Positions 16,940-25,417 of a DNA stretch of 64,000 bases are shown in pieces. This DNA comes from Streptomyces sp. 1-11. Lineage in GTDB: Bacteria; Actinomycetota; Actinomycetes; Streptomycetales; Streptomycetaceae. The notes under the pieces are model-generated. The model was not told the origin of the DNA. It did not search any database and was given only the letters and a program-made list of their open reading frames with translations. Location: positions 1-64,000 of the forward strand of contig NZ_BJTV01000015.1 of assembly GCF_007176755.1 (NCBI RefSeq), read 5' to 3'. The position numbers and the translations under genes were made by a program. The first letter of the stretch is position 1. Every line of letters begins with the position of its first letter.

Positions 16940-17524
16940 ATGTCCGTCACCGCACTCGACCCCCGCACCGCCTTCGTCGCCATCGACCTGCAGAACGGCA
17001 TCGTGGCGATGCCCACCGGGCCGCACGCGGCCGCCGACGTCGTCTCCCGCGCCGCCGGACTCGCCGCCGCCTTCCGTGACCGGGGCCTGCCCGTGGTCCT
17101 GGTCCGGGTGTCGTTCTCGCCCGACGGGGCGGACGCCGTCCCCGGCCGGACCGAGCGCCAGGCGCGCGGCCTCGCCTTCCCCGAGGGCTGGGACGTCGTC
17201 GTCGACGAACTCTCCGGCCACCCCGGCGACATCCACGTCACCAAGCACAACTGGAGCGCCTTCCACGGCACCGACCTCGACGTCCAGCTCCGCCGCCGCG
17301 GCATCACGCAGATCGTGCTGGCCGGCATCGCCACCAGCATCGGCGTCGAGTCCACCGCGCGCGACGCCTACGCCCACGGCTACCACGTCACCCTCGCCAC
17401 CGACGCCATGACCGACGGCGACCCCGCGGCGCACGCGGGCAGCGTCGAGCGGATCTTCCCGCGGCTCGGCGAGAGCGGCACGACGGCCGAGATCCTGGAG
17501 CTGCTGGCCAAGACCCACGCCTGA
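16940..17524 (+). CDS. Isochorismatase-fold hydrolase lacking the usual nucleophilic cysteine
   Basis: The 194-residue cysteine-hydrolase-fold protein starts at an ATG eight bases after the MFS stop, so it is the third gene of the marR operon. The catalytic aspartate (FVAIDLQNGIV) and lysine (HVTKHNWSAF) are present. At the position where nicotinamidase-type members carry the nucleophilic cysteine, the sequence reads GIATSIGVESTARDAY, with glycine. Loss of that cysteine is known in true isochorismatases (PhzD, EntB), which hydrolyse a vinyl ether. The chemistry here is therefore more likely non-amidase, but that is inference. No isochorismate pathway gene is adjacent. Confidence 0.88.
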   Translation: MSVTALDPRTAFVAIDLQNGIVAMPTGPHAAADVVSRAAGLAAAFRDRGLPVVLVRVSFSPDGADAVPGRTERQARGLAFPEGWDVVVDELSGHPGDIHVTKHNWSAFHGTDLDVQLRRRGITQIVLAGIATSIGVESTARDAYAHGYHVTLATDAMTDGDPAAHAGSVERIFPRLGESGTTAEILELLAKTHA

Positions 17525-17537
17525 TCATTCCGGCACG

Positions 17538-17573
17538 ATGCCTTGCCCGGGCTTTGGTTCGCCCGGGCAGGGC
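17538..17573 (+). terminator. Terminator hairpin after the marR operon
   Basis: TGCCTTGCCCGGGC (17538-17551) pairs with GCCCGGGCAGGGCA (17560-17573) through 14 positions with one G-U wobble and an eight-base loop. It starts 13 bases after the hydrolase stop and precedes the glycosyltransferase promoter region. Confidence 0.85.
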
Positions 17574-17646
17574 ACCGGGTTAACATTCGGCCACGCGCCG
17601 TGCCATCCAGGCAACGGAAAGCGAACCAAGGGGGCTTGGAAACCGG

Positions 17647-19584
17647 ATGCCGGTAAAGGTCAGCGTCGTCGTACCCGTCTACAACCCCGGGCCGTACATC
17701 GAGGACTGCGTGGCCTCGCTGCTGCGCCAGTCGCTGCCCCCGGACGAGTTCGAGGTCGTCTTCGTCGACGACGGCTCCACCGACGCCACCCCGGCGAGAC
17801 TGGACGCGCTCGCCGCCGAGCACCCGCACTTCAGCGTCGTCCACCAGGAGAACTCCGGCTGGTCGGGCAAGCCCCGCAACGTCGGAATCGACGCCTCGCG
17901 CGGCGAGTTCGTGATGTTCGTCGACAACGACGACCACCTCGGCGACGAGGCTTTGGAGCGCATGTACGAGTACGGCGTGGCCAACAAGGCCGACGTCGTC
18001 GTCGGCAAGATGGCCGGCAAGGGCCGCCCGGTGCCGGTGGAGCTGTTCCGCCGCAACCACCCGCACGCCACGGTCGCCAACGCCCCGCTGATCGACAGCC
18101 TCACCCCGCACAAGATGCTCCGGCGCTCCTTCCTGGAGCGCACCGGACTGCGCTTCCCCGAGGGCCGGCGGCGCCTCGAGGACCATGTCTTCGTCACCGA
18201 GGCCTACCTGCGCGCGGACAACGTCTCCGTGCTCAGCGACTACGTCTGCTACTACCACGTCAAACGCGATGACGCCGCCAACGCCGGTTTCCAGAGGTTC
18301 GATCCGGTCGGCTACTTCCAGAACCTCCGCGAGGCCCTGGACGTCGTCGAGCGGTACACCGAGCCCGGCGCGCTGCGCGACCGGCTGCTGCGCCGCTGGC
18401 TGCGGGTGGAGATCGTGGACCGGATGAGCGGGCGCCGGCTGCTGGCGATGCCGGAGGACTACCGCCGCGAGGTGTTCCGGGAGACCCACGCGGTGGTCAA
18501 GGAGCGCTTCGGCCCCGGTGTCGCCCCCGGGATGCGGCCGGGCCAGCGGATCGTCGCCGCGCTGATCCGGGACGACCGCTACGACGACCTGGTCGCCTAC
18601 GCCGAGTGGGAGGCCGGCGTCCGGCCCCGGGCCGTCCCGTCCGGCGTCGAGTGGCACGACGGCAGCCTGCGCGTGCGCTTCACCGCCGAGTACACCGATG
18701 CCGACGGCCCGCTGGCCGTCGGCCCCGGCGGGCCCCGGCCCCCGGCCGACGACGCGCCGGCGGACCTCGCCGAGGCCGTGTCCCGGCTGACCGCGGCCGC
18801 CGACGCCGGGTTCACGAAGGCCACCGCCGACCTGATCCTGCGCGACCGGGAGACCGGCGCCTCCTACTTCCAGCCGGTGCGGACCGGGCGGGAACGGGTG
18901 CCGGCCGCCGACGGCCGGAGCCGGCTGGTGCTGCACGGCACGGCCACCATCGACCCCGCCGACGCGGTGGGCGGGGGCCCGCTGACCGACGGGCTGTGGG
19001 ACGCCCACGTCCGTCTCACGCTGGGCGGCTGGACCAAGGAGTGCAGGCTCGGACCCGTTCCCGCGCAGGGTGTCGCGCTGCCGCCCGCCGCGCTCGTCGC
19101 CGGCCGGGTGGTGCTGCCGTACCGGACGAAGGGGCACGCCAACCTCTCCCTGGACGTGGCCCGGGCGGTGAAGTCCCTCGGCCTGAACCGGCTCACCCCG
19201 GCCGACGCGGCCCTGTCCGACGGCGAGGTGCTCTCCCTCGCGCTGCCGCTGTACGTCCCCGACCGCACCGCGATCACCCTGCGGCTGACCGGCGCCGCCT
19301 CCGGCCGCACGCTCGACCTGGAGGCCGTGCTGACGCCCGCCGACGGCGCCCGCGCGCTGCTCTCGGCCCGGGTGCCGGTGCGCGAGCTGCGCAACGCGGC
19401 CTGGCGCACGGCGCTCGTCCTGCCGGGCGGCCGCGCGCTGAAGCTGCCGCTGCTGCTGAGGGCGGGCCGCGACGACGTGCGGGTGGTCCGGGTGGCGCCG
19501 CGTGGGCTGCTGCGGCGGCTGCTCGGCCGGGCCCGGCGGGTGCTGGGCCGAGTACTGGGACCGACGACTACACGAAAGGCCTGA
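17647..19584 (+). CDS. GT2-family glycosyltransferase with large C-terminal domain
   Basis: The 645-residue protein begins with a GT-A fold: VVVPVYNPGPYIEDCVASLL, the nucleotide site VFVDDGSTDATP, and FVDNDDHLGDEA with the DxD-like metal site. ENSGWSGKPRNVG is typical of cell-wall and capsule transferases. Catalytic sequence continues to about residue 330. The last 300 residues have repeated beta-rich segments but no family I recognise. The start follows AAGGGGG. It is separated by four bases from rmlC, so it probably transfers rhamnose, or a related sugar made from dTDP-glucose, to a surface polymer; the acceptor is unknown. Its own promoter should lie in 17574-17646. Confidence 0.87.
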   Translation: MPVKVSVVVPVYNPGPYIEDCVASLLRQSLPPDEFEVVFVDDGSTDATPARLDALAAEHPHFSVVHQENSGWSGKPRNVGIDASRGEFVMFVDNDDHLGDEALERMYEYGVANKADVVVGKMAGKGRPVPVELFRRNHPHATVANAPLIDSLTPHKMLRRSFLERTGLRFPEGRRRLEDHVFVTEAYLRADNVSVLSDYVCYYHVKRDDAANAGFQRFDPVGYFQNLREALDVVERYTEPGALRDRLLRRWLRVEIVDRMSGRRLLAMPEDYRREVFRETHAVVKERFGPGVAPGMRPGQRIVAALIRDDRYDDLVAYAEWEAGVRPRAVPSGVEWHDGSLRVRFTAEYTDADGPLAVGPGGPRPPADDAPADLAEAVSRLTAAADAGFTKATADLILRDRETGASYFQPVRTGRERVPAADGRSRLVLHGTATIDPADAVGGGPLTDGLWDAHVRLTLGGWTKECRLGPVPAQGVALPPAALVAGRVVLPYRTKGHANLSLDVARAVKSLGLNRLTPADAALSDGEVLSLALPLYVPDRTAITLRLTGAASGRTLDLEAVLTPADGARALLSARVPVRELRNAAWRTALVLPGGRALKLPLLLRAGRDDVRVVRVAPRGLLRRLLGRARRVLGRVLGPTTTRKA

Positions 19585-19588
19585 TCCG

Positions 19589-20194
19589 GTGCGGCAGTTG
19601 GAGATAGCGGACGCGTGGGTGCTGGAGCCCAAGGTGTTCCCGGACGACCGGGGCAGCTTCCACGAGTGGTACCGGGGCGCGGAGTTCCGCGAGGCGACCG
19701 GCTACGACCTGGACCTCGCCCAGGCCAACTGCTCGGTGTCGCGGCGGGGTGTGCTGCGGGGCGTCCACTTCGCGGACGTACCGCCCGGGCAGGCCAAGTA
19801 CGTCACCTGTGTGCGCGGCGCCGTGCTGGACGTGGTGGTGGACGTCCGGGCCGGCTCCCCCACCTTCGGGCGGTGGGAGGCGGTACGGCTGGACGACGAC
19901 ACACGGCACGCGGTGTTCCTCGCCGAGGGTCTCGGGCACGCCTTCATGGCGCTGACCGACGACGCCACCGTGGTGTACCTGTGCTCGGCCGGGTACGCGC
20001 CGGGGCGGGAGCACGGGGTGCACCCGCTCGACCCCGCTCTGGGGATCGCCTGGCCGGCGGGGATCGAGCCGGTGCTGTCGGACAAGGACGCGCAGGCGCC
20101 CACCCTCGCCGAGGCGAAGCGGTCCGGGCTGCTGCCCTCCTACGCGGACTGCTCCGCCCACTACGAGCGGCTGCGCGGCCGGATCAGCGGCTGA
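19589..20194 (+). CDS. rmlC: dTDP-4-dehydrorhamnose 3,5-epimerase
   Basis: The 201-residue cupin-fold enzyme makes dTDP-4-dehydro-L-rhamnose by double epimerization. Family motifs are FPDDRGSFHEWY, NCSVSRRGVLRGVHF with the catalytic histidine, PPGQAKYVTCVRGAVLDVVV, DVRAGSPTFG, and the C-terminal SDKDAQAPTLAEA. The GTG at 19589 has AAAGG upstream and lies four bases after the glycosyltransferase stop. Its 3' end overlaps the convergent methyltransferase by 11 bases. Together with rmlD and rmlB on the other strand it supplies the last steps of dTDP-L-rhamnose synthesis; rmlA is not in the window. Confidence 0.95.
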   Translation: MRQLEIADAWVLEPKVFPDDRGSFHEWYRGAEFREATGYDLDLAQANCSVSRRGVLRGVHFADVPPGQAKYVTCVRGAVLDVVVDVRAGSPTFGRWEAVRLDDDTRHAVFLAEGLGHAFMALTDDATVVYLCSAGYAPGREHGVHPLDPALGIAWPAGIEPVLSDKDAQAPTLAEAKRSGLLPSYADCSAHYERLRGRISG

Positions 20195-20987
20195 CGGCGT
20201 ACGGCTCCAGCGCGCGCCGCAGCGGCTCCCAGCCGCGGGCCCGCTTGGTGCCCCGGTTGCGGGCCGCGGCCAGCGGCTTCCAGAAGCCGGCGCCGAGGAA
20301 GTCCTCGGGCTTGGCGGCCGTGGTGCGCTCCAGGACAGCCTCGGGGACCTTCTGCGGGTCGGGGACCTCGAACTCCGCGACGATCTCGTCGTACCTGTCC
20401 TTGAGCACGGTGTTCGACGGGTCGGCGCCGAAGACCACGAGCTGTCCGGTGGGCGCGGTGTCGACCAGCACGGTGACCAGGTCGGGTCGGTGCCGGCCGA
20501 GGATCTCGACGAGCTTGTAGACGTCTCCGGTCCAGGCGTCGGTGTGCCGGTCGCGGGCCGCCTCGTCGACGTTGCGCGGCAGCATGTCGTCGAAGACGAT
20601 CACGCTCGCCCAGTCGGAGTGCTTCTCGATGTTGATGAAGTCCCGCAGCGCGTACTCGAACAGGTGCATGCCGTCGATGAACGACAGGTCGAGCGTGGTG
20701 CGCCGCCAGTAGCCGAACGGGCTGCGGTTGCGGGCCAGGTTGCGCAGCGGGTGGCGACCGCCCCTGAGGTGCGCGAGGGGGTTGTCGCGGGCGAAGAAGT
20801 CGTCGCTCGTCGCCTTGGCGAGGTGCACGTCGCAGCGTATCTCCGTGACCACCTTGAACGCCGGGTCGACCGCGACGCTGGGCACCCGGGACAGCGTCAG
20901 GCTGCGGCCGTCGTTGACGCCGATCTCCAGGTAGTTGCGGTTCGCGGTGACCTTGTGGAGCTCCCGCAGGAACTCGTGCCGTTTCAC
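20184..20987 (-). CDS. Class I SAM-dependent methyltransferase in the rhamnose locus
   Basis: The 267-residue protein has a SAM-binding motif I (YLEIGVNDGRSLTLSR), the acidic residue ending beta-2 (SVAVDPAF), and SFIDGMHLFEYALRDF followed by VIVFDDMLPRN, as in the Methyltransf_24/macrocin-O-methyltransferase-like group. The GTG at 20987 overlaps the rmlD stop (GTGA), and AAGGAG lies about ten bases upstream, so it is translated with rmlDB. It probably methylates a hydroxyl on the rhamnose-containing glycan or its precursor, by context. A role outside glycan synthesis is possible. Confidence 0.82.
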   Translation of the reverse strand: MKRHEFLRELHKVTANRNYLEIGVNDGRSLTLSRVPSVAVDPAFKVVTEIRCDVHLAKATSDDFFARDNPLAHLRGGRHPLRNLARNRSPFGYWRRTTLDLSFIDGMHLFEYALRDFINIEKHSDWASVIVFDDMLPRNVDEAARDRHTDAWTGDVYKLVEILGRHRPDLVTVLVDTAPTGQLVVFGADPSNTVLKDRYDEIVAEFEVPDPQKVPEAVLERTTAAKPEDFLGAGFWKPLAAARNRGTKRARGWEPLRRALEPYAVSR

Positions 20988-21850
20988 TGGGACATCTCCT
21001 TGCGGATGTGAGGCAGGGCTTCGTACAGGGCGGACCGCCAGTCCCTCGGCGGTTCCAGGCCGGCCTCCCGCCACCGCGCGTGCCCGAGGACGCTGTAGGC
21101 GGGCCGGGGCGCGGGCCGGGTGAAGGACCGGCTGTCGGTGGGGCGCACCCGGTCCGGGTCGGCGCCGGCCAGCCGGAACACCTCGCGGGCCAGCTCGTAC
21201 CAGGTGGCCTCGCCGGCGCTGGTGGCGTGCCAGACGCCGGTGGCGCCGGCGGCGCCGAGGTCCGCGACGCGGACGGCCACGTCGGCGCTCCAGGTCGGCT
21301 GCCCGCGCTGGTCGTCCACGACGTCGAGGGTGTCGCGGCGGATCTCCAGTTCGAGCATGGTGCGCACGAAGTTGCGGCCGTGGGCGCCGTACAGCCAGGC
21401 GGTGCGCAACACGGCGGCGCCGCCGGGGTGTTCGGCGAGCACCGCGCGCTCACCGGCGAGTTTGGTGCGGCCGTAGGCGGTGCGCGGGGCCGGGGGGTGG
21501 TCCTCGGCGTAGGGGGTGTCGCGGGCCTCGCCGGAGAAGACGTAGTCGGTGGAGACGTGGATCAGCCGCGCGCCGCGGGCGGCGCAGGCGCGGGCGAGCA
21601 GCCGTGGGCCGTCGCCGTTCACGCGCAGGGCTGCCGCCTCGTCGGTCTCGGCGTCGTCCACCGCCGTGTACGCGGCGCAGTTGACGACGACGTCGGGGCC
21701 GTGGTCGTCGAACGCGCGCCGCACCGAGCCGGGTTCGGTGATGTCGAGGGCCGTGCGGCCGAGTCCGGTGACGTCCTCGCCGCGCTCGCGCAGTTCCCGG
21801 ACGGTGTCCTGGCCGAGCATCCCGTCCGCGCCGGTGACCAGCCACCTCAT
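20984..21850 (-). CDS. rmlD: dTDP-4-dehydrorhamnose reductase
   Basis: The 288-residue NAD(P)H-dependent reductase performs the final step to dTDP-L-rhamnose. It has the Rossmann motif WLVTGADGMLGQD, VVNCAAYTAVDDAE, LIHVSTDYVFSGEA and the catalytic YGRTKLAGE. The ATG at 21850 overlaps the rmlB stop at 21847-21849 (ATGA), which fixes the start despite an in-frame upstream codon at 21880. It is the middle gene of rmlB-rmlD-methyltransferase. Confidence 0.95.
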   Translation of the reverse strand: MRWLVTGADGMLGQDTVRELRERGEDVTGLGRTALDITEPGSVRRAFDDHGPDVVVNCAAYTAVDDAETDEAAALRVNGDGPRLLARACAARGARLIHVSTDYVFSGEARDTPYAEDHPPAPRTAYGRTKLAGERAVLAEHPGGAAVLRTAWLYGAHGRNFVRTMLELEIRRDTLDVVDDQRGQPTWSADVAVRVADLGAAGATGVWHATSAGEATWYELAREVFRLAGADPDRVRPTDSRSFTRPAPRPAYSVLGHARWREAGLEPPRDWRSALYEALPHIRKEMSQ

Positions 21851-22827
21851 CGGCTGCTCCGCCGCTTGAGCGGCTCCCACCGGGAGCGGTTGTCCCGGTA
21901 CCAGGCGACCGTGGCGGCGAGCCCGGCGGCGAAGTCGTGGCGGGGGCGGTAGCCGAGCTCGTCGCGGGCCTTGCTCCAGTCGACCGAGTAGCGCAGGTCG
22001 TGGCCCTTGCGGTCGGGGACCCGCTCGACCCGGTCCCAGCCGGCGCCGCAGGCCTCAAGCAGCAGTCCGGTCAGCTCCTTGTTGCTCAGCTCCGTGCCGC
22101 CGCCGATGTTGTAGACCTCGCCGGGGCGGCCCTTGGAGCGGACGAGTTCGATGCCGTGGCAGTGGTCCTCGACGTGCAGCCAGTCGCGGACGTTGCGTCC
22201 GTCGCCGTACAGCGGGACGGCCAGGCCGTCGAGGAGGTTGGTGACGAAGAGCGGGATCACCTTCTCCGGGAACTGGCGCGGGCCGTAGTTGTTGGAGCAG
22301 CGGGTGACCCGGACGTCGAGGCCGTGGGTGCGGTGCTGGGCGAGGGCCAGCAGGTCGGAGGAGGCCTTGGAGGCGGAGTACGGGGAGTTGGGCGCGAGGG
22401 GGTGTTCCTCGGGCCAGGAGCCGGACTCGATGGAACCGTAGACCTCGTCGGTGGAGACGTGCACGAAGGTGCCGACGCCGTGTCGCAGCGCCGCGTCCAG
22501 CAGCGTCTGGGTGCCCACCACGTTGGTCCGGACGAACTCGCCGGCGCCGTCGATCGACCGGTCGACGTGCGACTCGGCGGCGAAGTGCACGACCTGGTCG
22601 GCCCCGGCCATGAGCTTGTCGACCAGGGCGGCGTCGCATATGTCGCCGTGCACGAAGTCGAGGCGGGGATGGCCGCTCGGGAGGTTGGCGCGGTTACCGG
22701 CGTAGGTGAGCCTGTCCAGCACCGTGACGCTGGGCGCGCCGGGCGAGTCGTCGGCGAGGAGGCCGCGGACGTAGTGGGAGCCGATGAACCCGGCGGCGCC
22801 GGTGACGAGGAGGTTCATATTGGCCAT
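21847..22827 (-). CDS. rmlB: dTDP-glucose 4,6-dehydratase
   Basis: The 326-residue extended SDR converts dTDP-glucose to dTDP-4-dehydro-6-deoxyglucose. Motifs are LLVTGAAGFIGSHYVR, VVHFAAESHVDRSI, FVHVSTDEVYG and YSASKASSDLL. It heads the minus-strand rmlB-rmlD-methyltransferase operon. A TAGGGT -10-like box at 22828-22833 abuts the first ATG, and transcription would begin close to the second ATG (22818, MNLLVTG). That second start could therefore be used as a leaderless mRNA; I kept the longer form in the coordinates. Confidence 0.94.
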   Translation of the reverse strand: MANMNLLVTGAAGFIGSHYVRGLLADDSPGAPSVTVLDRLTYAGNRANLPSGHPRLDFVHGDICDAALVDKLMAGADQVVHFAAESHVDRSIDGAGEFVRTNVVGTQTLLDAALRHGVGTFVHVSTDEVYGSIESGSWPEEHPLAPNSPYSASKASSDLLALAQHRTHGLDVRVTRCSNNYGPRQFPEKVIPLFVTNLLDGLAVPLYGDGRNVRDWLHVEDHCHGIELVRSKGRPGEVYNIGGGTELSNKELTGLLLEACGAGWDRVERVPDRKGHDLRYSVDWSKARDELGYRPRHDFAAGLAATVAWYRDNRSRWEPLKRRSSR

Positions 22828-22923
22828 ACCCTAATGGCGGACTGCCCGGTCCGGACCCTTGTTCGCCTTATTGGGCCGGGCCGCCGGTCCTCGTCTCGGC
22901 GCCGCTCATCACTCCGGCGCCGC

Positions 22924-23100
22924 TCAGTCCTCGCCGCGCACTATGTTGCCCTCCCGCTCCCCGTTCGGCTGCTGCGGACCGGTGCGCTCGGCGACGGCCG
23001 GCACACAGGTGCGCACGCCTCCGCCCTGTCCGCTGCGGGCCTTGGACCAGCCGGTCTCGGCGTAGGGGAGCACGGGCCTGTCGACGGGGTGCGCGGTCAC
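22924..23100 (-). CDS. Possible 58-residue protein of unknown function
   Basis: A GTG at 23100 opens a 58-codon frame in the gap between rmlB and the DUF6479 gene. It is Gly/Arg/Pro-rich and includes YAETGWSKARSGQGGGVRTC. The W-x-K ... G ... C-V pattern is faintly like DUF397, but too short and divergent to assign. The upstream ribosome site is weak (AGAGAGAAG). I report it because the gap is otherwise empty and the frame ends cleanly; it may not be a gene. Confidence 0.35.
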   Translation of the reverse strand: MTAHPVDRPVLPYAETGWSKARSGQGGGVRTCVPAVAERTGPQQPNGEREGNIVRGED

Positions 23101-23222
23101 GGCGTCTCATCTTCTCTCTGCTGCCCTGCCGCCGGGCCGGCCTGTGCGCCGGCCCGGCGGCTGTGGTGTCGGGGCGCCCGGGTGCCCGCTGCCGGGGCGG
23201 GCGAACCCGTGGGCGGCGCGGC

Positions 23223-23591
23223 TCAGGTGCGCCCGCCGCCACCGCCGCCGAAGGAGCCGCTGGAGCCGGGGGACCAGCGCGGACGCTGCTGGTCCTCGGC
23301 GCGCCGGCTGCCGACGTTGCCCAGTTGGTGGGGGGTGAGCCGCTCGTCGCCGTCCTCGGTGCGGGGCACCTCGTGCGGCTCGCGCATCTCGCTGGTCTCA
23401 CGGACCGGGCCGGTCGGCGGCATCTTCGGCTGCTCCTCGGGCCGGGGCGGGGCCGGCTCCCGCCGGCGCACCTTGAAACCGAGCCGGAACGCCCACAGCA
23501 GTCCGGCGACCAGGACGACGCCGATCACGAGGACGAGGACGTACCCGAACACCTGAGCGCCTGCGGCTGCTTCGTACGTGGCAGTGTTCAT
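23223..23591 (-). CDS. DUF6479-family membrane protein
   Basis: The 122-residue protein has one N-terminal membrane helix (VFGYVLVLVIGVVLVAGLLW), a basic stop-transfer segment (KVRRR) and a hydrophilic, proline- and glutamate-rich tail ending SSGSFGGGGGGRT. This matches small Streptomyces proteins grouped as DUF6479, of unknown function. The start at 23591 (MNTATYEAAAG) places the helix right at the N-terminus. It diverges from ctaD at 23735; nothing shows whether the two are co-regulated. Confidence 0.75.
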   Translation of the reverse strand: MNTATYEAAAGAQVFGYVLVLVIGVVLVAGLLWAFRLGFKVRRREPAPPRPEEQPKMPPTGPVRETSEMREPHEVPRTEDGDERLTPHQLGNVGSRRAEDQQRPRWSPGSSGSFGGGGGGRT

Positions 23592-23734
23592 GACCTGCGG
23601 GTACCCGGGAGTGCCCGCCGGATGCCTGGCACGGGGCGCTTCAGCCGATCGGCCGAGCCGGCGGCGTATCCGGCGGCCTGGCGCAGGGCGTGGCGCGGGC
23701 CGCCCGGCCGGGCCCGGGAGTAGCGTCGCGCAGG

Positions 23735-25417
23735 ATGACCGAAACACCGGAGATGTCGGAGATCGCGGAGATCACCGCACGGTACTCCACCACCGCCCCA
23801 CGGCCCGGCCGGACCCTGCTGCGCTGGCTCTCGACGACCGATCACAAGGTGATCGGCCGGCTGTACATGGTCACCGCGTTCTGCTTCTTCCTGCTCGCCG
23901 GGGTGCTGGCCCTGGGGATGCGCACCGAACTGGCGGAGCCGGGACTGCAGGTGCTCAGCGAGCAGGGCTACCTCCAGTTCGTGACGATCCACGGCACGAT
24001 CATGATGCTGCTGTTCGCCACCCCCATGTTCGCCGGGTTCACCAACGCGGTGATGCCGCTGCAGATCGGCGCGCCGGACGTGGCCTTCCCCCGGCTGAAC
24101 GCGCTGTCGTACTGGATGTACCTCTTCGGCGGCCTGATGGTGGTGTCCGGCTTCGTCGTCCCCGGCGGGGCCGCCGCCTTCGGCTGGTTCGCCTACGCAC
24201 CCCTGAACAGCGCCTACTACTCCCCCGGCGCGGGCGGCGACCTGTGGGCCATGGGCCTGGTCGTCACCGGTGTGTCCACCACGCTCGGCGCGGTCAACTT
24301 CATCGCCACCATCATGTGCCTGCGCGCCCCCGGCATGACGATGTTCCGGATGCCGATCTTCACCTGGAACGTGCTGTTCACCTCGATCCTGGTGCTGCCC
24401 GCGTTCCCCGTGCTGACCGCCGCCCTCCTCGCCCTGGAGGCCGACCGCAAGTTCGGCGCGCACGTCTTCGACGCGGCCGACGGGGGCGCGCTGCTGTGGC
24501 AGCACCTGTTCTGGTTCTTCGGGCACCCCGAGGTCTACATCGTCGCCCTGCCGTTCTTCGGCATCGTCTCCGAGATCCTGCCGGTCTTCTCCCGCAAGCC
24601 CCTCTTCGGCTACCTCCCGCTGATCGGCGCCACCATCGCCATCACCATGCTCTCGGCCGTCGTCTGGGCCCACCACATGTTCGCCACCGGCGCCGTGCTG
24701 CTGCCGTTCTTCTCCGTCATGTCGTTCCTGATCGCCGTTCCCACCGGCATCAAGTTCTTCGCCTGGATCGGCACCATGCGGTACGGCTCGCTGTCGTTCG
24801 AGACGCCGATGCTGTGGTCCTGCGGCTTCCTGGTGTCCTTCCTCCTCGGCGGGCTCAGCGGCGTGCTGATCGCCTCGCCCCCGCTGGACTTCCACCTCAC
24901 CGACTCGTACTTCATCGTCGCCCACCTGCACTACGTGCTGTTCGGCACGGTGGTGTTCGCCATGTTCGCCGGGTTCTACTTCTGGTGGCCGAAGTTCACC
25001 GGCCGGATGCTCGACGAACGCCTCGGCAAGGTGCACTTCTGGCTGCTCTTCCCGGGCTTCCAGCTCACCTTCCTGGTCCAGCACTGGCTCGGCCAGCAGG
25101 GCATGCCCCGCCGCTACGCGGACTACCTGCCGGGAGACGGCTTCACCCTGCTCAACAGCATCTCCACCGCGGGGGCGTTCCTCATCGGCGTGTCCACCCT
25201 GCCGTTCCTCTACAACGTCTGGCGCACCGCCGTGAAGGGCGAGCGCGTCGACATCGACGACCCCTGGGGCTGGGGGCGGGCCCTGGAGTGGGCGACGTCC
25301 TGTCCGCCGCCCCGGCACAACTTCGTGGCGCTGCCCCGGGTCCGGTCGGAGTCACCCGCCTTCGACCTGCACCACCCGGAGGTCGTGCGCCGGGCCGAGG
25401 AGGAGGGGAAGCGATGA
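23735..25417 (+). CDS. ctaD: Cytochrome c oxidase subunit I (complete paralogue)
   Basis: The 560-residue, twelve-helix catalytic subunit of aa3-type cytochrome oxidase reduces oxygen and pumps protons. All ligands are visible: the haem a histidine in FVTIHGTIMM, FGHPEVYIVALPFF (CuB His, Tyr), WAHHMF (CuB pair) and IVAHLHYVLFG (haem a3 and haem a). The ATG at 23735 has only a short AGG before it, and TAGCGT (23721-23726) could be a -10 box giving a near-leaderless message. Its stop overlaps ctaF (ATGA). The copy truncated at 1-946 is its paralogue. Subunits II and III (ctaC, ctaE) are not adjacent, so it must borrow them or form a variant oxidase. Confidence 0.95.
   Translation: MTETPEMSEIAEITARYSTTAPRPGRTLLRWLSTTDHKVIGRLYMVTAFCFFLLAGVLALGMRTELAEPGLQVLSEQGYLQFVTIHGTIMMLLFATPMFAGFTNAVMPLQIGAPDVAFPRLNALSYWMYLFGGLMVVSGFVVPGGAAAFGWFAYAPLNSAYYSPGAGGDLWAMGLVVTGVSTTLGAVNFIATIMCLRAPGMTMFRMPIFTWNVLFTSILVLPAFPVLTAALLALEADRKFGAHVFDAADGGALLWQHLFWFFGHPEVYIVALPFFGIVSEILPVFSRKPLFGYLPLIGATIAITMLSAVVWAHHMFATGAVLLPFFSVMSFLIAVPTGIKFFAWIGTMRYGSLSFETPMLWSCGFLVSFLLGGLSGVLIASPPLDFHLTDSYFIVAHLHYVLFGTVVFAMFAGFYFWWPKFTGRMLDERLGKVHFWLLFPGFQLTFLVQHWLGQQGMPRRYADYLPGDGFTLLNSISTAGAFLIGVSTLPFLYNVWRTAVKGERVDIDDPWGWGRALEWATSCPPPRHNFVALPRVRSESPAFDLHHPEVVRRAEEEGKR

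Noticed and set aside
17574..17646. Promoter with TTAACA as -35 before the glycosyltransferase
   Set aside because: TTAACA near 17580 is tempting, but no TANNNT-like -10 box occurs at suitable spacing, so I did not list it as a feature.
1..25417. Two ctaD copies read as the ends of a mobile or duplicated segment
   Set aside because: No transposase, direct repeat or integrase is visible, and the genes flanking the two copies differ. Ancient paralogy is the simpler reading.
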